Shown one piece after another: positions 7,881 to 16,482 of a stretch of 64,000 bases of DNA. A model generated the notes under the pieces. That model had not been told where the DNA came from. It searched no databases and saw only the letters and a list, made by a program, of their open reading frames with translations. The stretch lies in NCBI GenBank assembly GCA_045642225.1, contig JAZUIN010000024.1, forward strand, positions 1 to 64,000, read 5' to 3'. The first letter of the stretch is position 1, and each line of letters begins with the position of its first letter. A program made the translations under genes and the position numbers. The DNA comes from RUG191 sp045642225 (GTDB lineage: Bacteria > Bacillota > Clostridia > Lachnospirales > Lachnospiraceae).

Positions 7881-8476
7881 TTTTTCTCCTCTAGATGTCT
7901 TTTAAATTCTAACGGGTCATACCAATAGCAACCAATACAAGCATCCTCCTCATTATGATGCTCTTCACCACCTTGATAAAAAGACATAGGATAACCTAAT
8001 TGTTTTGCATCATATCTTTTACCTGTGCGCATACATTCTTTACAGACCTGCCTCTTTGCATCATTTGCTGCTTTACTTAAAGGTTGAAAATCCGATAGTT
8101 TTTGATTCTCATTTCTCATAACCCTATCTTCGTTTTTCATACCATTTTTATGATCAACTTCTGGATTTGAGGTACCCAGAACAACACATCTTCTTGCTTT
8201 TATTTCTCTTTTTATACTAGCGCTGATGTGTTGTGAATAATCTCCATTATTAAATCCATTAACTCTTACCCTATCTATGCTATTTCCTGGTGTATCGTCT
8301 TTATAAAACTCAACATTATACTTCTTTGCTAGAGTAGATTCCTTACGTGCCCAAGAAGCACCATTTCCAAATGTTAAATCTGCATACTCTCCAACAAATT
8401 CTGATACATATACCCATCTACTAACTCCGTTTTTATCCGGATTAGCTAACTTCAAAAATAATTCTGTCTTAGTCAT
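7877..8476 (-). CDS. HNH-type type II restriction endonuclease
   Basis: A 199-residue protein. An HNH core is visible: EVDHKNGMKNEDR at 106-118 with D108-H109, N123, DFQPLSKAANDAKRQ with N138, and two zinc-binding pairs C145-x-x-C148 (CKEC) and C180-x-x-C183 (CIGC) with WYDPLEF after them. This arrangement is like MboII/HpyAII-type HNH restriction enzymes, which also come with two methyltransferases; that specific assignment is from memory and unverified. The start at 8476 is chosen because AAGGAGG lies just upstream and the ATG overlaps the end of the controller gene. It cleaves unmodified DNA, and its expression should follow the controller protein upstream. Confidence 0.75.
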   Translation of the reverse strand: MTKTELFLKLANPDKNGVSRWVYVSEFVGEYADLTFGNGASWARKESTLAKKYNVEFYKDDTPGNSIDRVRVNGFNNGDYSQHISASIKREIKARRCVVLGTSNPEVDHKNGMKNEDRVMRNENQKLSDFQPLSKAANDAKRQVCKECMRTGKRYDAKQLGYPMSFYQGGEEHHNEEDACIGCYWYDPLEFKRHLEEKK

Positions 8477-8687
8477 TTGTTTCCTCCTTAAAAAGTAAAT
8501 AAGTTTCAATCTCTAGTGCATCTGCTATTTTTTGTACATTGCCTAACGAAATACTTCTCTGAAAACGTTCAACATCACTAATATAAGTTCTGTGCAATCC
8601 AGACATTTCAGCAAATTTTTCTTGAGAAATATTCTTTTCTTCTCTATATTTTCTAAGATTTGTTCCAAAAACCTTTAATATATCCAC
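8469..8687 (-). CDS. Controller (C) protein of the restriction operon, XRE family
   Basis: A 72-residue single-domain HTH protein: VFGTNLRKYREEKNISQEKF, AEMSGLHRTYISDVERFQRS, then ISLGNVQKIADALEI. Size, sequence and position directly before the endonuclease gene match the C proteins of type II restriction systems, which dimerise on tandem boxes, first activating and then repressing their own operon so that endonuclease appears only after methylation. The start is a GTG at 8685-8687 with AAAGGAGG upstream. It overlaps the endonuclease gene. A C-box pair is visible at 8735-8760. Confidence 0.82.
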   Translation of the reverse strand: MDILKVFGTNLRKYREEKNISQEKFAEMSGLHRTYISDVERFQRSISLGNVQKIADALEIETYLLFKEETND

Positions 8688-8734
8688 GCCACTTGCCTCC
8701 TTTCAGAGATACTTTTTAATTCTAGTTTCAAGCA

Positions 8735-8760
8735 GACAAAAAGTCTACAGACAATAAGTG
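8735..8760 (-). promoter_or_regulatory. Tandem C-box operator
   Basis: On the minus strand the 26 bp read CACTTATTGTC, TGTA, GACTTTTTGTC. This fits the known C-box layout of two GACT..AGTC palindromes around a central GTCNGTNGAC. The two units start 15 bp apart and lie about 50 bp upstream of the C gene, as expected for autoregulation. Confidence 0.65.
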
Positions 8761-8780
8761 AAGCAAATATGAATCAACAT

Positions 8781-8828
8781 AAAAAATCCACAATCCTGGT
8801 AGTATTACTACCAACGATTGTGGATTTT
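8781..8828 (-). terminator. Strong terminator downstream of phosphatase fragment B
   Basis: AAAATCCACAATC (8783-8795) pairs with GATTGTGGATTTT (8816-8828), and inside it TGGTAGT pairs with ACTACCA, about 20 bp in all. On the minus strand six T follow. It isolates the NACHT module from the restriction operon promoter to its left. Confidence 0.75.
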
Positions 8829-8929
8829 ACTCTCTCTATTTACTTAAGCATCCAACCTTGCTCACTTAGTAGTAAGGTCGGTAGTATCGTTCAATTCATC
8901 TGCCATATTATGCCCTATATTGCCCCACT

Positions 8930-8998
8930 TTATAAAGGGTTGCTTACCTGTCCAACTGACCTGCCGTGGCAGATAAATAACACCTTTATCATGTCCAT
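8930..8998 (-). pseudogene. LMW protein-tyrosine phosphatase start, copy B (integration scar)
   Basis: A 22-codon frame MDMIKVLFICHGRSVGQV ending at 8930. It shares MIKVLFICHG with copy A, and at DNA level about 30 bp around TGCCGTGGCAGATAAATAAC match copy A with few changes. A GAGGAG ribosome binding site is kept. It stands between the restriction module and the NACHT module. The remaining bases from 8999 to 9170 hold nothing I can identify. Confidence 0.65.
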
Positions 8999-9170
8999 TT
9001 TATCTCCTCAAGGCCTTGTAAATACTGAAACAAAACTTTTATAATAGCAAGATACACATAAAGTCACATACAAAAAACTTCTTCATACAACATCTGCAAT
9101 TTGCACCAAAAATTCACGCCCAAAGCGTTCAATTATAGCAATCAATAATCCCCACAATTTTAATATGCTT

Positions 9171-12107
9171 TTAATCAAACAAATTCTCAAATTCTTCCTT
9201 TAGCTTTCCATAGACAAACGCAGCTAACGGACTATTATTAAACCCACCATATCTTCTGTTAATACACATCGTAATACCTGTATTTGTAATCGTCAGTTGC
9301 TTGACTTCCTTACCATTTGAAATAAAACTTTCTTTTATCTCTGCTATGACTTCATCTGGCATTCCAAAACTCAATTCATCTACTTTTATTACTTCTGGTT
9401 CCAAATCATCTTTTGTTGTTGATACATAATAATATGCTATACTTGGCTCTGATTGAAGATCTTGTGTGTCTTTAAATTTAACTTGAATTCTGTATTTTAA
9501 AGGATAATCCTTGGACATATTAAAATATGTTTTCATTAACGGGAAATTACACTCTACAATTTCTTGATAACTAGCTACTACTTGATAGAAAAAAGACTTT
9601 AGTAATTTAATAATTTGGTCTTCACTATAATATTTCCATATCCAATCACCATTTGGTGCTTCATCTCTCTCTGGTAAAGTTAACATATCATATTCTGATT
9701 GATGCAAATGTAGAATTTGTAGCAGATCTAACAACTCAAGCATGTCAACTTTTCCATAGCTTATTCCTGCTAATTCAACTTCCTTATTCGCATACTCTTT
9801 TGTAATATCATCTACATACGTCTTAACCGCAAGATACATCTCCTCAATAGACGAACTTGTCTTTATAAATTTTATATTAGATTTTATTTCCGTCAATCGT
9901 TCACACAAAATAGCATCATCTTCTAACAGATTTCTTGTTTTTAGAATTTTTATAATGTCCTCTTTTATTCTTTCAACCGCAACCATTCGTGCAGAATCCC
10001 TTTCATAACCACATTTCTCCAAATTAAGATGATATATAGAAATGCTTCTTCTTTCTATCATTGACCTATTTTCCAAATCCTTATAGGCATCTCGACCTTT
10101 CCCCTCCAGGAGCTGAACATCTGGTAATTCCGTATCACACCAATCAAACCAATACGATAAGTGTTTTTTATCTTGAGAAAATTCACCTACGATACATGTT
10201 TTTTTTCCTGCCAACAACTCTGGTTTCACTCCAATTTGTGGTGCAAATTTCGCCTTCAATACAGGGAAATATGTATTAACAATGCTCATATAACTTCTAT
10301 ACAGAATCTCCAAATAATATCTAGAATAATCCTCATGAGAATATGTTTGCAACTTTGGCGATAAATCGTTTTTCATTTTCACACAGCGAATATATGTACG
10401 AAAATTTTTGGTCAATAACTCATCTAGAAATAAATTCTGTTCTTCGATATTATTAAACATACCGCAAGCCAATACTAAAACCTCTTGCCATTCTTCATTA
10501 AGCATCAGCTCTCTATATTTTTCTATTTCATCAATCACTGAAATATGATTTACCAAATGGAATGCCGCAAAATATTCCTTATATTGTTTATGTGAGAATT
10601 TTACATCCATATTTATCGAAAATACATCAAGCCTAAATAAATCACATATATTTGCATGCGAAAAATCTGTCTCACAAAAGAGCTTGTCAAATTCCCAAAA
10701 AGAAAACGAGGGCTGTGAAAAATTATAAAAAGCAAATTCACTGATTGGTTCTATAGCTTTATGAAGATTTTTCTCGCTTTCCAGTACAATCCCCTTTTCT
10801 CTGTCCCTATTATAAAACAGCAAACTTATATACTTTTCTATTAATTGACTTTTATTATAAACTCGTCCGGCATTCTCATTTAAAACCGAAATACCTATTT
10901 CTAAGAACAATGGATATTGAAATAATTCATAAAATTCTTCTGTAACTCTCCAATTTATACCTGCTTCTCTTAATTTTTTATCAATTACGTGGCGCTCAAT
11001 TCCCGAAATTGACACCTCCTTAACATTTTTCGCGTTCCCATGGTACTGATTTCTTCTTGATGTCAGCATAACCATAATATTAGGTAATGCCATTACTTCA
11101 TTTATATCAAAGAAAAATTTATTTCTTTTTTCAACGGATACTATTTCATCTGCCCCATCTAAAATAAGCAATACTTTACTAGAATTTAGCAATTGATTCA
11201 CTAAAGTCATTGAAATTTTCGGCACATACATGTCCAGCTTTCTCTGAATCCCTTCTCGAATACTTTCAAATAAAAGACCATATTCTGCCAAAGATATATA
11301 TACTGGTATAACATCATCAAAGCTTATATTTTCACATACTTCTTCTAAAACTTTTTGTGTTTCTGTAGTTTTTCCGCACCCTGGCTCTCCTAACAAAACA
11401 ATTTTTTTGTATTCTAATAAAGCATCTATTACTGTTTTCCCATTCTCGTTTTCTACTAATCTATCAATATACCCCTGTTTTCCCCAAAAATATGACTGTA
11501 GAGAGGCTTTATATACCTTTAGCCCAGTTTGTACACTTTCATTATCTATTGAAAAAAGGTCAGTTGTACCCGAATTACGCATATCTAATAATATTTCATA
11601 TATTTTCTTATGGTCTTCATGAAGATTTCTATTCTGTTCCGAAATATCTTTTATATGCCCTTCTAACTCTCCACTAATTTCTTTTATGTTATTAACGATT
11701 ATCCTTGCGCTTTCATCATTGCATTCATTTAATGCATCGAATACCGTTTTAAAAATCAGAAAAATAATTTGAGTTAATGTACTTCTATAAATTACATATT
11801 GTGGATATATCTGTATGAACTCTTCAACAAGAATCCGAGTGTAATAATCTACAGATTTATATTCCACCATACTGGTCGAATATAAATCACTCAATAACCT
11901 AGAAACAAAATGCTTTCTTTCTAAAAAAGTATCAAACTCATGATAGTAGCATTCGTTTCCATATACGCCCAGTAAGTTAGATTCTATTTGCACTTTTAAC
12001 TGTATTTTTGTTTTTCGTAAACGCCACTTTATTCGTATTCGTTCTAGATGCGACAAACTCTTAGATAGAAAAAAGGACCCGAATTCAGATATAATCCACT
12101 CTCCCAT
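9171..12107 (-). CDS. NACHT-type STAND NTPase, candidate antiviral sensor
   Basis: A 978-residue protein. Residues 1-185 are helical, with a heptad-like stretch around 150-180. The NTPase has Walker A LLGEPGCGKTT near 238-248, Walker B VLLILDGADEI near 312-322 and the sensor MVMLTSRR about 30 residues later. Further on, FSHKQYKEYFAAFHL is the histidine-containing winged-helix motif shared by bacterial NACHT proteins. The C-terminal 400 residues have no repeats I can recognise and would be the ligand-sensing part. STAND NTPases oligomerise on detecting a phage protein and switch on an attached or partner effector. No effector domain is fused here, but an Mrr-like nuclease gene lies 100 bp upstream on the same strand. 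Start ATG at 12107 follows GAGGAGGGAAGAA. Confidence 0.8.
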   Translation of the reverse strand: MGEWIISEFGSFFLSKSLSHLERIRIKWRLRKTKIQLKVQIESNLLGVYGNECYYHEFDTFLERKHFVSRLLSDLYSTSMVEYKSVDYYTRILVEEFIQIYPQYVIYRSTLTQIIFLIFKTVFDALNECNDESARIIVNNIKEISGELEGHIKDISEQNRNLHEDHKKIYEILLDMRNSGTTDLFSIDNESVQTGLKVYKASLQSYFWGKQGYIDRLVENENGKTVIDALLEYKKIVLLGEPGCGKTTETQKVLEEVCENISFDDVIPVYISLAEYGLLFESIREGIQRKLDMYVPKISMTLVNQLLNSSKVLLILDGADEIVSVEKRNKFFFDINEVMALPNIMVMLTSRRNQYHGNAKNVKEVSISGIERHVIDKKLREAGINWRVTEEFYELFQYPLFLEIGISVLNENAGRVYNKSQLIEKYISLLFYNRDREKGIVLESEKNLHKAIEPISEFAFYNFSQPSFSFWEFDKLFCETDFSHANICDLFRLDVFSINMDVKFSHKQYKEYFAAFHLVNHISVIDEIEKYRELMLNEEWQEVLVLACGMFNNIEEQNLFLDELLTKNFRTYIRCVKMKNDLSPKLQTYSHEDYSRYYLEILYRSYMSIVNTYFPVLKAKFAPQIGVKPELLAGKKTCIVGEFSQDKKHLSYWFDWCDTELPDVQLLEGKGRDAYKDLENRSMIERRSISIYHLNLEKCGYERDSARMVAVERIKEDIIKILKTRNLLEDDAILCERLTEIKSNIKFIKTSSSIEEMYLAVKTYVDDITKEYANKEVELAGISYGKVDMLELLDLLQILHLHQSEYDMLTLPERDEAPNGDWIWKYYSEDQIIKLLKSFFYQVVASYQEIVECNFPLMKTYFNMSKDYPLKYRIQVKFKDTQDLQSEPSIAYYYVSTTKDDLEPEVIKVDELSFGMPDEVIAEIKESFISNGKEVKQLTITNTGITMCINRRYGGFNNSPLAAFVYGKLKEEFENLFD

Positions 12108-12210
12108 TTCTTCCCTCCTCAATTAATTATCTATTACATCTTTTTTGTTCTTAGATATTTTTTCATCAATCATTTTTTCAATTAACATAACTCTTTATAA
12201 ATTCTTAAAA

Positions 12211-13617
12211 CTAATTTTTCCTACAATACTCCTTAACACATATAGTTAGTTTATCTAAATACTGATTAATTTGAATTCTAAAATGATGCTTTGACGTTAC
12301 AAGTGCTGGATGCACTGAAATACGCAAGGTAAAAATATCATCTTCCCCAGCTTCATAACCTTGTTCTGGTAAAAAGATATAGTTCTTATCAAGTTTAAAA
12401 GTCTCTGTAATACTCTGCGGAAACGAATTTAGCAGTTCACAAAGTTTTTCAAATTCTTCACATTCAAATCTTATTGTTATCTCAAAAAAATTATTTATTT
12501 TAAAATCAAGTTCCTTGACAACATCATCCCAACAAAAATTATCTGAGAAAAATCCAATATCCTCAATATTGCTATTGGCTGCATTCAAAATTCTTATATA
12601 GGATATTTTACTAATATTTTCAACGAACTGCTCATAACTTTTCCAACGATTATCTTCCGTGAAACCAAAGGGATTGTCTCTCTTTACTAAAGAAAATCGA
12701 TTTTTCTTACTCCTTTCAATCCCACAACGAAAATCATGAATATATTGAGAATAGTAGGATTTATCGTTAATGTCAAAACTATCACTGGAATATCTACATT
12801 CATAAAAAATAACATCAGCGTCCCAAAATAACCCATCTATACATCTCTCCGAACATAATTCAATAATCTCTTCACTCGGATGGAAATCCTCTTCTGCCAG
12901 TCCCTCAGGAATTAGATAATCATAATATGCACGAAAATTACAATACTTGTCGTCAAAGTATATTGCTCTTAAGCGTAAATACTGATGCTCTGGCATTTGA
13001 ATTTTTTGCAGTTCTTCTATTCTATCAGCAATATATTTCAAATAATTATTATAATCAGCGCCTAAACGCAACGAAAAATAAAGAATCGTTCCTTTATAAA
13101 AAATTCGCCAAAAATCCGAACTAATCTGGCTAACTTGAAATCCTATTTTGTGGAGCGATTCAGGGAAAAATCTAGAAATCAATGTCCAGTTTGCTGGAGT
13201 CAACAATTGGCGTTCAAGAGTTTGATAATCCCAAAAACTTGTAACAATTTTTTCATTCTGCTCAATATCTTCTAACATAGTTACAACACTTGACGATGGA
13301 TATGTTGAACAGACTAAAATATATCCATCTGCATTATGTTGACTACAAGCATTACTTATACTTCCTAAATCATTAATCCCTACTGAATTTCCAGAGTGAG
13401 CATTATGTTTACATTGAATAAGCCATCTTTTTCTTACATCCTTAAAATTGCTTTTATACTTTTCAACACAAAGCAAATCCCTTCCACCATCAGGTCCTTT
13501 TCCACTCCAATACACCTCTAACCCTTTATTATAAAGAAGTTCTCGTACTAAGAGTTCAAAATCATCTCCATTTGAATCCAACTCCGCAAAATTTAACATT
13601 TTATATTTTATAGCCAT
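12211..13617 (-). CDS. Mrr-like PD-(D/E)XK nuclease, probable partner of the NACHT protein
   Basis: A 468-residue protein. The first 110 residues hold an Mrr-type nuclease fold: FELLVRELLYNKGLEVYW with E21, GKGPDGGRDLLC with D47, and WLIQCKHNAHSG with Q68-x-K70, the D...QxK active site of Mrr_cat. The remaining 350 residues, starting after TLERQLLTPANWTLI, are not recognised; they are rich in aromatic and acidic residues and may regulate or recognise. Mrr-family enzymes cut methylated or foreign DNA. It precedes the NACHT gene by about 100 bp on the same strand, so an effector (nuclease) and sensor (NTPase) pair is the simplest reading. Start ATG at 13617 follows AAGGTAAGAAT. It could also work alone as a type IV restriction enzyme. 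Confidence 0.75.
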   Translation of the reverse strand: MAIKYKMLNFAELDSNGDDFELLVRELLYNKGLEVYWSGKGPDGGRDLLCVEKYKSNFKDVRKRWLIQCKHNAHSGNSVGINDLGSISNACSQHNADGYILVCSTYPSSSVVTMLEDIEQNEKIVTSFWDYQTLERQLLTPANWTLISRFFPESLHKIGFQVSQISSDFWRIFYKGTILYFSLRLGADYNNYLKYIADRIEELQKIQMPEHQYLRLRAIYFDDKYCNFRAYYDYLIPEGLAEEDFHPSEEIIELCSERCIDGLFWDADVIFYECRYSSDSFDINDKSYYSQYIHDFRCGIERSKKNRFSLVKRDNPFGFTEDNRWKSYEQFVENISKISYIRILNAANSNIEDIGFFSDNFCWDDVVKELDFKINNFFEITIRFECEEFEKLCELLNSFPQSITETFKLDKNYIFLPEQGYEAGEDDIFTLRISVHPALVTSKHHFRIQINQYLDKLTICVKEYCRKN

Positions 13618-13736
13618 ATTCTTACCTTATTTCCTTTTCTTCACTTCCTTATTTTCTACTTACTTTGGACACATTCTTAATCACACTTCATATCCATTTG
13701 CATAACATTTACGCCCACAGTAAAAATATTATATAT

Positions 13737-13817
13737 CTAAAAGATATGTTGTAGTCTTTCTTGCATATATTTCCTTACGTATTTTTCATATTCTGACAGC
13801 TTAACAGTATTAATCAT
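13737..13817 (-). CDS. Short peptide coupled to the DUF4238 gene
   Basis: A 26-codon frame starting MINTVKLSEYEKYV. Its ATG overlaps the DUF4238 stop codon (TAATG), as in translationally coupled genes. It is charged and helical and has no recognisable domain. It may be a tiny partner protein or the start of a truncated gene. The bases between 13618 and 13736 hold nothing else I can name. Confidence 0.3.
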   Translation of the reverse strand: MINTVKLSEYEKYVRKYMQERLQHIF

Positions 13818-14824
13818 TATACTTCCTTCCCAGTTGGAGTATATGTTTTTCCACCATAGCTAAGCGTTGTCTTAGGCATCGAAAATATATCAGGATTATC
13901 TTCGATCATTTTTCTAACCACTGAAAATCCTGGTTCTTTGGAAAACACATACTGTCCGCAATTATATGCACATAATCTGTTGTATCTTTCTATATCCTCT
14001 ATATCCGTTATCGACACATATCTTCTATCGTACCCAATAAATCCTGTGTGATAATCTGCATCCACCATTATTAGAATGTAGTTCGGAGATAGCGGGAAAT
14101 ATACCTCTACGCCTCTACTTCCAATTCCAGACATCGATACAAATGAATCTTTAATATGCGGATATGTACCAATGGGATGATCAGATGTAAATAGCATTGT
14201 ATCAGTCCTATTAATGCCTAATATCCACGTTAATGAATAGAACGATTTTGCTAATTCAGTAACGTGATCAATGTCAAAAAACATATTTCCTTGTATGATT
14301 TCATCTTCGTTAGTTCCAATTGTGTATCTATTAATAAGTTCTTCCGAACAATTCATATCTCTCATCCATTGCTCCATACATTTTGAACTATCAGCAATAG
14401 AATTTCTTACACTTTTTGTTCTAATGTATTGATATACCAAGCATATGGACATTAATATTTTATTCTCTTCGCTAATAAAGAAACAGTTCTTTTCATACCA
14501 CGGAGTAATTTCTTTATCAACAATCTGCTTTAATAATTCTGCATATTCATCTTCAACTTGTTCAGAAAAGAAATGCTCAATAAACTGCTCATCATCTTTT
14601 GGATCAACCCCATTCTGATGCAACAGATTCAATGCGCTTTCGCTTAATTCTGTATAATTGATATCATAAAAAAATCTTTCACTAGCCACATCATAGACGT
14701 TGTTTATCCATTCTTTTTCATTAGTCTTATTAAATACATTTATCTGATGTTTTTCATTGGTCCATCTGTTCAGATAACATCTTGGAACATAGTGCTGCTT
14801 CTTAGTTTTTTCGTTATTTGACAC
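13817..14824 (-). CDS. DUF4238 family protein
   Basis: A 335-residue protein beginning KKQHYVPRCYLNRWTNE. The QHYVPRFYL signature near the N-terminus defines the DUF4238 family. Later segments LFTSDHPIGTYP and VYFPLSPNYILIM are also typical. No function is established to my knowledge; members are common beside defence and mobile genes. The start appears to be a GTG at 14822-14824; the ribosome binding site is not ideal (GGGGG about 13 bp upstream). It stands alone between the Mrr-NACHT pair and the HTH-ADP-ribosyltransferase-like pair, with a coupled 26-codon frame after it. Confidence 0.75.
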   Translation of the reverse strand: MSNNEKTKKQHYVPRCYLNRWTNEKHQINVFNKTNEKEWINNVYDVASERFFYDINYTELSESALNLLHQNGVDPKDDEQFIEHFFSEQVEDEYAELLKQIVDKEITPWYEKNCFFISEENKILMSICLVYQYIRTKSVRNSIADSSKCMEQWMRDMNCSEELINRYTIGTNEDEIIQGNMFFDIDHVTELAKSFYSLTWILGINRTDTMLFTSDHPIGTYPHIKDSFVSMSGIGSRGVEVYFPLSPNYILIMVDADYHTGFIGYDRRYVSITDIEDIERYNRLCAYNCGQYVFSKEPGFSVVRKMIEDNPDIFSMPKTTLSYGGKTYTPTGKEV

Positions 14825-14932
14825 TTTCCAGTTCTTCCCCCTTGTTGCTTATTTTATCTTTTCTTCACAATACCAAAAATAAAAGCATATATAAACCTAT
14901 TAAAAACAATATTCCAACTATGTTATTTTTTA

Positions 14933-15010
14933 TCAAGCAGAGATACCACGTTTGTCCATGATTCTTCGAAGATTTATTCCAGTTTCTTTTAAATTAATTG
15001 CTGGAAACAT
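14933..15010 (-). pseudogene. Truncated start of an HTH regulator
   Basis: A 25-codon frame begins MFPAINLKETGINLRRIMDK. This opening is common in small XRE-like regulators of Lachnospiraceae in which a full helix-turn-helix follows. Here it stops at RGISA. It has a good ribosome binding site (GGAAGAGGGG). It is a broken gene start within the island. Confidence 0.45.
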
Positions 15011-15043
15011 AGCTATCCCCTCTTCCTTTTCTGTCTTTACAAT

Positions 15044-15529
15044 TTATGACTCTTTTCGTATCCGCCTAAATATTTCATACTGCCGTTTCAACTCTGCCTC
15101 TTCATCTACAAGCATTTCTTTAGCCTCTAAAATTCTTTCAATTGCCTGAGCAGGGTCCATCGTATGATACGGCAAAAATAAGCCTCGTAATTCTTTTGGT
15201 TTTACTATTTTATATACTTGTGCAGAAGACATTTCATAAGTAGATGCAAAATACCTATAAATATATCCAATCCAATATATTTCATTTCGACTATATTTAA
15301 CTGATCCATAGTTTGAAATTCCATACTCTTCATTAATTAGCTCTAAAATATCATTTGCTTGGATATTGCTCTCTAAAACAGATTCATTATCAAGCCTCTT
15401 TGCAATTTCGCTCTTCATAAATCGTCTGATGAAAATTTCCGAACTTGTGTCCATTTTATCTATAGAATTTTCAAATGCTTCTGCCTGAAACTTGCATAAG
15501 AGCAATCCATCTTTTGATATTTTCCTCAT
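15044..15529 (-). CDS. Companion of the HTH-DUF3990 gene (possible toxin-antitoxin partner)
   Basis: A 161-residue soluble protein. The middle reads SRNEIYWIGYIYRYFASTYE, then MSSAQVYKIVKPKELRGLFL and PYHTMDPAQAIERILEAKEM. Proteins with this Y-W-(I/L)-G-(Y/R)-I-Y-R motif and a Yxx(M/Y)D ending are found next to DUF3990 genes. I do not know a reaction for it; the likely role is antitoxin or partner. An in-frame GTG at 15547 overlaps the stop of the upstream gene, but the ATG at 15529 has GAGGTG at proper distance and is preferred. Expression is coupled to the upstream HTH-DUF3990 gene. Confidence 0.6.
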   Translation of the reverse strand: MRKISKDGLLLCKFQAEAFENSIDKMDTSSEIFIRRFMKSEIAKRLDNESVLESNIQANDILELINEEYGISNYGSVKYSRNEIYWIGYIYRYFASTYEMSSAQVYKIVKPKELRGLFLPYHTMDPAQAIERILEAKEMLVDEEAELKRQYEIFRRIRKES

Positions 15530-15543
15530 GCATCTACACCTCT

Positions 15544-16398
15544 TCACTCCAAAATTTCATCAATATATCGGCCTTGACCTCTATACTGACGTTTTGCCAA
15601 TTTTACCTTGTCATCTCCAAGTTTAGACTCTTCAAGTCCTATATTCCTATAGTATTCACGCTCATTACCAGAAATATAACAACGTTCCACAATTTCTACC
15701 TGCGAAGCAGCTTTTTCACTAATAAATATATACTGCATTCCAAGATTAGTTGCTGCCAAACAATGTTTACACTGCTCGTCTGTAAGCTCCCCTGCAATAA
15801 ATGAATTAATAATTTGGAACATACGATTATCTGCAATTGGAGCAATTATGTAATCACAATCCCTTGACTCCTTCACAAGCTCCTGAATTTTTGGATGATT
15901 TTTATATTCATCAATCGTCCCTCTATAATATGCGATTGTCATCATCCATTCTTGGTCAACCTCATATCTTTTGCATTTCAAATCCTTTTCATCAAAACTC
16001 AAATAATAGATAGATGAATTATCAAATCCTGAAACAAATGATATTGCTTGTTCATAGCTTTCACCAGTATAAAATCCTTGGCCAAAATCATTGTTATCTC
16101 TACCATGGTGAACATCTATATCGCCATCTATTACGCTCTTTGCCCCATGAAACAACAATTTTTTATCAATTCCTAAATCGTCCCTGAAGAGCATTTCTTT
16201 TAATTTGTTAATCTTCACATTCTTATCAAATGCATAAGAATATATACTCTCTAATAGCTTTGGCGAGGCTTGCGTCTTTCCTGATTCATTTCTTGATATA
16301 GTTACTTGCTCCACACCAATTTGTTTTGCCAATTCACTCTGTGATATCCCTAATATCTCACGAATCGATTTTAAATCTTTTGAAAAATTGTAATCCAT
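15544..16398 (-). CDS. HTH plus DUF3990 (ADP-ribosyltransferase-like) protein
   Basis: A 284-residue protein. Residues 6-60 are an XRE helix-turn-helix (IREILGISQSELAKQIGVEQ, VTISRNESGKTQASP). Residues 85-200 begin LFHGAKSVIDGDIDVHHGRD, NNDFGQGFYTGESYEQAISF and then SSIYYLSFDEKDL; this H-G, G-x-G-F-Y and Y-x-L-S-F pattern is DUF3990, which is structurally related to ADP-ribosyltransferases. It may be a toxin that modifies a host target, fused to its own autoregulatory DNA-binding domain. The start at 16398 follows GGAGG by 8 bp. Two 32-bp direct repeats directly upstream are probable operators. Its 3' end overlaps the companion gene region. Confidence 0.72.
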   Translation of the reverse strand: MDYNFSKDLKSIREILGISQSELAKQIGVEQVTISRNESGKTQASPKLLESIYSYAFDKNVKINKLKEMLFRDDLGIDKKLLFHGAKSVIDGDIDVHHGRDNNDFGQGFYTGESYEQAISFVSGFDNSSIYYLSFDEKDLKCKRYEVDQEWMMTIAYYRGTIDEYKNHPKIQELVKESRDCDYIIAPIADNRMFQIINSFIAGELTDEQCKHCLAATNLGMQYIFISEKAASQVEIVERCYISGNEREYYRNIGLEESKLGDDKVKLAKRQYRGQGRYIDEILE

Positions 16399-16411
16399 TA
16401 TAATTGCCTCC

Positions 16412-16482
16412 AACTTATTTATAACATATTACTTAAACAAGTTCAACCAAAACTTATTTATAACATATTACTTAAACAAGTT
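16412..16482 (-). promoter_or_regulatory. Two 32-bp direct repeats: promoter and operators of the HTH-DUF3990 gene
   Basis: The same 32 bp (AACTTATTTATAACAT plus TACTTAAACAAGTT and two bases between) occur at 16412-16443 and 16451-16482, 39 bp apart. Each is nearly palindromic at its ends (AACTTGTTTA against TAAATAAGTT). On the minus strand TTGAAC-N17-TATAAA spans into the proximal copy, so a bound repressor would cover the promoter. Confidence 0.65.

Noticed and set aside
8769..9044. Plus-strand frame of 91 codons
   Set aside because: It covers a terminator and the antisense of the phosphatase fragment; no ribosome binding site and no resemblance to a protein.
16412..16482. Two 32-bp repeats as a minimal CRISPR array
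   Set aside because: Only two copies with a 7-bp gap, no cas genes, and they contain a promoter; operators explain them better.
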